From Streptomyces lucensis JCM 4490 (GTDB taxonomy: Bacteria > Actinomycetota > Actinomycetes > Streptomycetales > Streptomycetaceae), in assembly GCF_014650035.1 (NCBI RefSeq), contig NZ_BMUE01000012.1, positions 124,001 to 188,000 on the forward strand: DNA of 64,000 nucleotides, written 5' to 3'. Position 1 is the stretch's first letter; every line of letters begins with the position of its first letter. The position numbers and the translations under genes are program-made. Below are positions 59,960-64,000 of the stretch, piece after piece. A model generated the notes under the pieces. The model was not told where the DNA came from, searched no databases, and saw only the letters and a program-made list of their open reading frames with translations.

Positions 59960-60391
59960 ATGGGTATACGCATGCTTCACCGCCGGACGCCCGACGCGGT
60001 CACCCGGGTCTGGGCGGCGGACACCGTCTCGGCGCAGGCCATGCCCGCCTCGCCGGTCCCGGCCCTCGCGGCCGGCGCAAGCACCGCCCGCATCCCGGCC
60101 GACCCGGCCGACGCCGCGCGCAGGGCCGCCACCGGACTGCGGCGCCGGCTCGCCGGCCTCACCGCCCGCGCGGACCGCGCCCTGGACCGGCGACCATGGG
60201 CCGAACTGGCCCGCGGCTATCTCGCCCTGGCGCTCAGCCTGGTCCCGCGGGCGCGCCCCCGGCACACGCTCACCGTCTTCGTCGCGTCCCTCACCGAGAG
60301 ACCGGCCGCCCCCGGTCCGCCGCGACCGTGCCAACAGGTCCCCCGGCCTCCCCAGGACCGCCCGGAACCGGGCCCGGACGCCACACCCTGA
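59960..60391 (+). CDS. Hypothetical protein, 143 residues
   Basis: Begins MGIRMLHRRTPDAVTRVWAA, with a helical Ala/Arg-rich centre (STARIPADPADAARRAATGL, ELARGYLALALSLVPRARPR) and a Pro-rich end. No family recognised. AACACT (59948-59953) ends six bases before the ATG, consistent with a leaderless transcript. The 3' end overlaps the last 101 bases of the convergent DUF4184 gene, so one of the two ends may be shorter than drawn. Confidence 0.55.
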   Translation: MGIRMLHRRTPDAVTRVWAADTVSAQAMPASPVPALAAGASTARIPADPADAARRAATGLRRRLAGLTARADRALDRRPWAELARGYLALALSLVPRARPRHTLTVFVASLTERPAAPGPPRPCQQVPRPPQDRPEPGPDATP

Positions 60392-61169
60392 CCCCGACGG
60401 CGTACAGGAACAGCCCCAGCAGCACCCCGGTGCCCACCCCGAAGCACAGGGTGGGCACCAGCTCCCACGGCCCCGCCGACGCACCCCGGTGCCCCCACCA
60501 CCGCGCCGCCCGCTGCACCGCCCCGGCCAGCGCGCAGCCCCCGATCACCACCAGCGCCCCGCACCGGTCCCGCGCGGAAAGCACCGGCACCCCCACCGGC
60601 TCCCCGCCGGGCATACACCGCAGCGCACGGACCAGGAAGAGAACGATCACCACGGCACCCGCCACCGACGAGGCGTACTGGAGCCAGGAGTACAGCGGCT
60701 CGCCCGCCGGGTGGACCCGTCCGATGGCCGGAATCAGCCTTGTCCCCCACCGGTCGTGATGCGTGAACGCGTCCCACACCACATGGGTCAGCGCACCCAG
60801 CACCGCGGACACGTACCACCACGCCGCCGGGACGGCGCGCACGCGCGCGCGGGGCACACCGCAGCGCAGCAGAGCGGCCGGCCGCCCCTGCCGGGCCCGC
60901 GGCAGCAGCGCGACCAGCGGCTCGCGCAGGAGCAGCCACAGCCCCGCCAGCGCCCAGGCGATGAGCACGTCGACGGTCGCGACCCCGGCGAACGAGTGGG
61001 TGACCGCGCCGAATTCCATCGCGCCCGGCACGACGCTCGCCGCGTAGTAGGTCAGGTCGGGTGCGAAGGAGCCCGCGGTGAGCACCGCCGGCACCAGCCG
61101 GCCCCGGCCGGTGGCGTCCCGGCGCATCGCGGGCAGCACGGCCGCCGCATGGCTGAGCGTGAACGGCAA
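60291..61169 (-). CDS. DUF4184 membrane protein
   Basis: 292 residues from TTG 61169. The product starts (f)MPFTLSHAAAVLPAMRR, the hallmark of DUF4184, and contains GSFAPDLTYY, GAVTHSFAGVATVDVLIAWA and GALTHVVWDAFTHHDRWG, with His/Asp motifs recalling the metal-dependent membrane hydrolase YdjM group. About six helices. The frame opens further up to 61268, but TTG 61169 is preceded by GGGGGG at about seven bases and gives the family N-terminus. Function unknown. Confidence 0.82.
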   Translation of the reverse strand: MPFTLSHAAAVLPAMRRDATGRGRLVPAVLTAGSFAPDLTYYAASVVPGAMEFGAVTHSFAGVATVDVLIAWALAGLWLLLREPLVALLPRARQGRPAALLRCGVPRARVRAVPAAWWYVSAVLGALTHVVWDAFTHHDRWGTRLIPAIGRVHPAGEPLYSWLQYASSVAGAVVIVLFLVRALRCMPGGEPVGVPVLSARDRCGALVVIGGCALAGAVQRAARWWGHRGASAGPWELVPTLCFGVGTGVLLGLFLYAVGVRVWRPGPVPGGPGEAGGPVGTVAADRGRPVSR

Positions 61170-61486
61170 CGCAGGCCCCCCGGAAAGGTAGTCGGCCCGT
61201 CCACCGCACCCGGTGATCAGGCCCGTCCAGTATGCGGGACCGCCGTACACGACGCGCACGACGACCACAGTCGGCCAACCGGTGAATCGCGGGCACCAAG
61301 CGGTGCGTTCACCAAGCGAGTTGTCGTAGGGTCACCTGCGGCGCGTGCCTGACGCACGGTCGGACACACTTCCCGCACAGGGAAAGACGCGACAGGGGCA
61401 ACCAGAGCAGCGGGTCAACCGTCACACCAGAGCGAGGCAGACGGACGGAGACGGACGCGACGGCGTCCACGGGAGGGGTTCACTCT
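61170..61486. promoter_or_regulatory. Divergent promoter and long leader of the transglycosylase gene
   Basis: No gene in these 317 bases. CACCAAGCG is repeated at 61294-61302 and 61310-61318, and GCACC-AAGC-GGTGC (61293-61306) forms a small palindrome. TAGGGT (61327-61332) is a likely -10, which would give a leader of about 150 bases to ATG 61487. I looked for a ydaO/c-di-AMP riboswitch and did not recognise its conserved elements. Confidence 0.45.
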
Positions 61487-63253
61487 ATGGCGGCGCATTT
61501 CGGCAGGCGGCTGCGCAAGGGAGCGGCGACCACCGCCGTGGCCGCGGCGGCGGTCGCGGCTCTCTCCGCGTCCCAGGCTCCGGGGGCGACCGGCGACGAC
61601 CACGGCAGACAGGCGGCGGCGGGCGCGTCCTCGCCCGTGCCCGACGCGGCAGGCGGCGGTGACGCCACCGGCGACTCGCCCTACTTCACGGACCTGCCGC
61701 CGCTGAAGAGCCCCAAGCCGAGCCCCTCGTCGAGCATCGACACCCCCGTCTCCCGGGGCGAGGCCGAGGCGGGCATCCCGGCGACCGTCCTCGACGCCTA
61801 CAAGAGGGCCGAGGCCGAACTGCGCACCACCAAGCCGGGATGCAACCTTCCCTGGCAACTGCTCGCCGCCATCGGCAAGGTCGAGTCGGGCCAGGCCCGC
61901 GGCGGCCGGGTCGACGCCGACGGCACCACGCTCGGGCGGATCCTCGGCCCGCAGCTCGACGGCAACGGCTTCGCGCTCATCCCGGACACCGACGACGGCG
62001 CGTACGACGGCAACAGCCGGTACGACCAGGCCGTCGGCCCCATGCAGTTCATCCCGTCGACGTGGGCCTGGGCGGGCCGCGACGGCAACGACGACGGCGC
62101 GAAGGACCCCAACAACGTCTACGACGCCGCCCTCGCCGCCGGCCACTACCTGTGCCGCAACGACTGGGACATGTCCGGCGACGCCGGCCTGCACAGCGCG
62201 ATCCTCAGCTACAACAACTCGCAGGACTACCTGAACCTCGTCCTGAACTGGCTGGAGTACTACCGCAAGGGCACGCACTCCGTGCCCGACGGCACCGGCA
62301 CCATCCCGTCGCACCGCAGCGACAACGGCACCCCGCCCGGCAAGTCCCCGAAGCCGTCCCACCCGCCGCGGACCTCGCCGGCCCCCAAGCCGGACCCGAA
62401 GCCGGACCCGAAGCCGGACCCGAAGCCGGATCCGAAGCCGCACGATCCCGGCGACGGCAACGAGACCCCGCGCCCGACCCCGCCGAAGCCGCCCGTCCCG
62501 CCGACGCCCCCGCAGACCCCCACCGACACGGTGGACCACCTGGAGGACGCGGGCACGGCCGAGCTCACCGCGATGGCGGGTGACACCTTCGGCGACCGGA
62601 TCGGCACCCGCGCCGAGACCAAGGCCGGCAAGGCCGTCGGCAAGGTCAGGATCAGGTTCACCATCACCGGTGACACCGACGCCGCCTTCACCGGCGGCGA
62701 GAAGGTGGCCACCGTCGCCACGGACGCCAAGGGCGTCGCCCTCGCCCCGGCGCTCCAGGCGGGCGAGAAGACCGGCGTCTTCAAGGTCACCGCGGCCGTC
62801 GTCGGCCGCCCGGTCGCCGGCGTCGGCTACACGGCCACGGTCACCGCGCGCGCCGCCGACACCCTGGCCCGCACCGCCGACACCCCGCTGACCTGCGTGC
62901 CGGGCGGCGAGTTCGCCGACCAGGTCCAGGTGAAGGCGACGTACAAGGGCGCCGTCGCGGACAAGGTCGCGGCCACCGCCACCCTGATCAAGTCCGGCGA
63001 CGACACCACCGAGAACGACAAGGGCCCCTACTTCAAGGACGCCGACGGCAAGCCCGTACGCACCCTCACCGGTCTTCGGACGGACGGCAAGGGGCTGCTC
63101 ACGCTGCCGAAGCTGTACGCCGACGACACCACCGGCACCTTCCTGCTGCGCGTCACCACCACGGGCGGCGCCACGCTCACCGTGGAGCTGAAGGTCGCGG
63201 CTGCCGCCGACGCCCCCGAGAGCGCCTCGCCGAGCCCGTCCGCCTCCTCCTGA
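61487..63253 (+). CDS. Secreted lytic transglycosylase with Ig-like C-terminus
   Basis: 588 residues. A signal peptide (RRLRKGAATTAVAAAAVAAL, cleavage near residue 30-34) is followed by a Pro/Ser linker and an SLT_2/MltB-type domain (about 95-265): LLAAIGKVESGQARGG with the catalytic Glu, AVGPMQFIPSTWAWAG and AILSYNNSQDYLN. A Pro-rich spacer with four tandem KPDP units (about 303-320) leads to two beta-rich, Ig-like modules up to the C-terminus. It should cleave peptidoglycan during growth or sporulation. GGGAGGGG precedes the ATG by 7-9 bases. Confidence 0.9.
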   Translation: MAAHFGRRLRKGAATTAVAAAAVAALSASQAPGATGDDHGRQAAAGASSPVPDAAGGGDATGDSPYFTDLPPLKSPKPSPSSSIDTPVSRGEAEAGIPATVLDAYKRAEAELRTTKPGCNLPWQLLAAIGKVESGQARGGRVDADGTTLGRILGPQLDGNGFALIPDTDDGAYDGNSRYDQAVGPMQFIPSTWAWAGRDGNDDGAKDPNNVYDAALAAGHYLCRNDWDMSGDAGLHSAILSYNNSQDYLNLVLNWLEYYRKGTHSVPDGTGTIPSHRSDNGTPPGKSPKPSHPPRTSPAPKPDPKPDPKPDPKPDPKPHDPGDGNETPRPTPPKPPVPPTPPQTPTDTVDHLEDAGTAELTAMAGDTFGDRIGTRAETKAGKAVGKVRIRFTITGDTDAAFTGGEKVATVATDAKGVALAPALQAGEKTGVFKVTAAVVGRPVAGVGYTATVTARAADTLARTADTPLTCVPGGEFADQVQVKATYKGAVADKVAATATLIKSGDDTTENDKGPYFKDADGKPVRTLTGLRTDGKGLLTLPKLYADDTTGTFLLRVTTTGGATLTVELKVAAAADAPESASPSPSASS

Positions 63254-63283
63254 GCCCTTAACCGGGCCGCACAGGACACCAAA

Positions 63284-63315
63284 GGCGCCCTTCCCGCTCC
63301 GGCGGGCAGGGCGCC
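63284..63315 (+). terminator. Transglycosylase terminator hairpin
   Basis: GGCGCCCTTCCCGC (63284-63297) / GCGGGCAGGGCGCC (63302-63315), 13 of 14 paired with a TCCG loop, then TTCTCG. It may also serve the convergent hrpB gene. Confidence 0.82.
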
Positions 63316-63456
63316 CTTCTCGTCGCGGGCCCCCCGGAGGCCCGGGCAGGAACCGTCATGCGCGTCCGCGGCAGGGATCCCGTCACGCGCGCCCGGAGGC
63401 CCGCTGCCGCCGCCCGCGGGACCCGCCACCGCACCGGACCGCGGAACCCGGCCCGG

Positions 63457-64000
63457 TCACCGCCTCAGCCGGGCGTTGGTGTGCCGCGTGGGCTCGGCAC
63501 CCGCCGGGTCCTCGGGCCACGGATGCTTCGGGTAGCGCCCGCGCAGCTCCGCCCGGACGCCCCGGTAACCGTCCGCCCAGAAGGAGGCGAGGTCGGCCGT
63601 CACGGCGGCGGGCCGCCCGGCGGGGGACAGCAGGTGCACCAGCAGCGGCACCCCCGCCACGGCCGGCGTCTCGCTCAGCCCGAACATCTCCTGCAACTTG
63701 ACCGCGAGCACCGGCCGCTCCGGATCCCGGTAGTCGATCCGGATCCTGGACCCGCTCGGCACGGTGATCCGCTCCGGCGCCAGCTCGTCCAGGCGCGCGG
63801 CGTCCCCGCTCGCCCAGGGCAGCAGCCGTGCGAGCGCCTGCCCCGCGTCGATCCGGGCGAGGTCGGCCCGCCGCCGGGCCCGGCTCAGCTCCGGCTCCAG
63901 CCACTCGTCCACGCGCGCGTGGAGCGCACCGTCCGACACCTCCGGCCACGGCGCCCCGAGGTGCGCCCGCAGGAACGCCAGCCGCTGCCGCAGCACCTCC
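63457..64000 (-). CDS. hrpB: ATP-dependent helicase HrpB, C-terminal end (partial)
   Basis: About 180 C-terminal residues are inside the window; the gene continues past base 64000. The HrpB_C domain is clear: FLRAHLGAPWPEVSDGALHA, LLPWASGDAARLDELAPERI, VPSGSRIRIDYRDPERPVLA, VKLQEMFGLSETPAVAGVPL and LRGRYPKHPWPEDP near the end. The DEAH helicase core is outside the window. Function in RNA metabolism is poorly defined. Confidence 0.9.
   Translation of the reverse strand, partial: EVLRQRLAFLRAHLGAPWPEVSDGALHARVDEWLEPELSRARRRADLARIDAGQALARLLPWASGDAARLDELAPERITVPSGSRIRIDYRDPERPVLAVKLQEMFGLSETPAVAGVPLLVHLLSPAGRPAAVTADLASFWADGYRGVRAELRGRYPKHPWPEDPAGAEPTRHTNARLRR

Noticed and set aside
61338..61486. 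ydaO (c-di-AMP) riboswitch before the transglycosylase
   Set aside because: The conserved G-rich and CC segments of that riboswitch could not be recognised; a covariance search would decide.

Overview
The window is high-GC actinobacterial DNA and almost certainly comes from a Streptomyces chromosome. GTG and TTG starts are common, ATGA/GTGA stop-start overlaps abound, and the gene order (his cluster, split trp genes, lgt, gltBD, pyk, tRNA-Leu, pdtaR, liv operon, polA) is the one I recall for the S. coelicolor core. No insertion sequence, prophage, CRISPR array or rRNA gene was seen. The single RNA gene is a tRNA-Leu(CAA). All identifications come from reading motifs and gene order; no database search was run.

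1-16.8 kb: amino-acid biosynthesis. The tail of hisD, then hisC-hisB-(54-codon membrane peptide)-hisH-priA-ridA-hisF form one tightly packed operon. An ArsR-like regulator with a striking double TTGCGCAA operator and an MFS exporter follow. Then come a VOC protein and a mycothiol-type DinB protein (minus strand), hisI-trpE, three small membrane proteins, trpC, trpM, trpB-trpA, a DsbA-like thiol protein and lgt. PriA probably serves both the histidine and tryptophan pathways, since no trpF is seen here.

16.9-25 kb: an unusual seven-gene minus-strand operon. Four divergent ADP-ribosylglycohydrolase-family proteins are followed, mostly with 4-base overlaps, by ribokinase, a class III CoA-transferase and a CitE-like lyase. 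This is my best candidate for an undescribed system. A divergent VIT-type Fe/Mn transporter with an iron-box-like palindrome lies upstream.

25-35 kb: glutamate synthase gltBD, a VWA protein, an SDR, a zinc-metallopeptidase-like protein, one copy of a ~60-bp dispersed repeat (its inverted partner lies between trpM and trpB) and a perfect 4 x 18-bp tandem repeat.

35.5-46.9 kb: chorismate mutase, aminopeptidase N, an orphan DesA/DesB-like pair (PLP decarboxylase plus lysine/ornithine N-hydroxylase, with no acyltransferase or synthetase), a Tat-exported 5'-nucleotidase, pyruvate kinase, a free-standing two-motif LAGLIDADG protein beside tRNA-Leu, and the ANTAR regulator PdtaR.

46.9-64 kb: a branched-chain amino-acid ABC transporter (livK-livHMGF with a hairpin after livK), a lipoprotein, a hotdog thioesterase, a YdeP/FdhA-like molybdopterin oxidoreductase, DNA polymerase I, a hypothetical protein, a DUF4184 membrane protein, a secreted lytic transglycosylase and the C-terminal end of an HrpB helicase.

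Many genes have a -10-like hexamer ending six or seven bases before the start codon, which suggests widespread leaderless transcription and was used to choose several starts.
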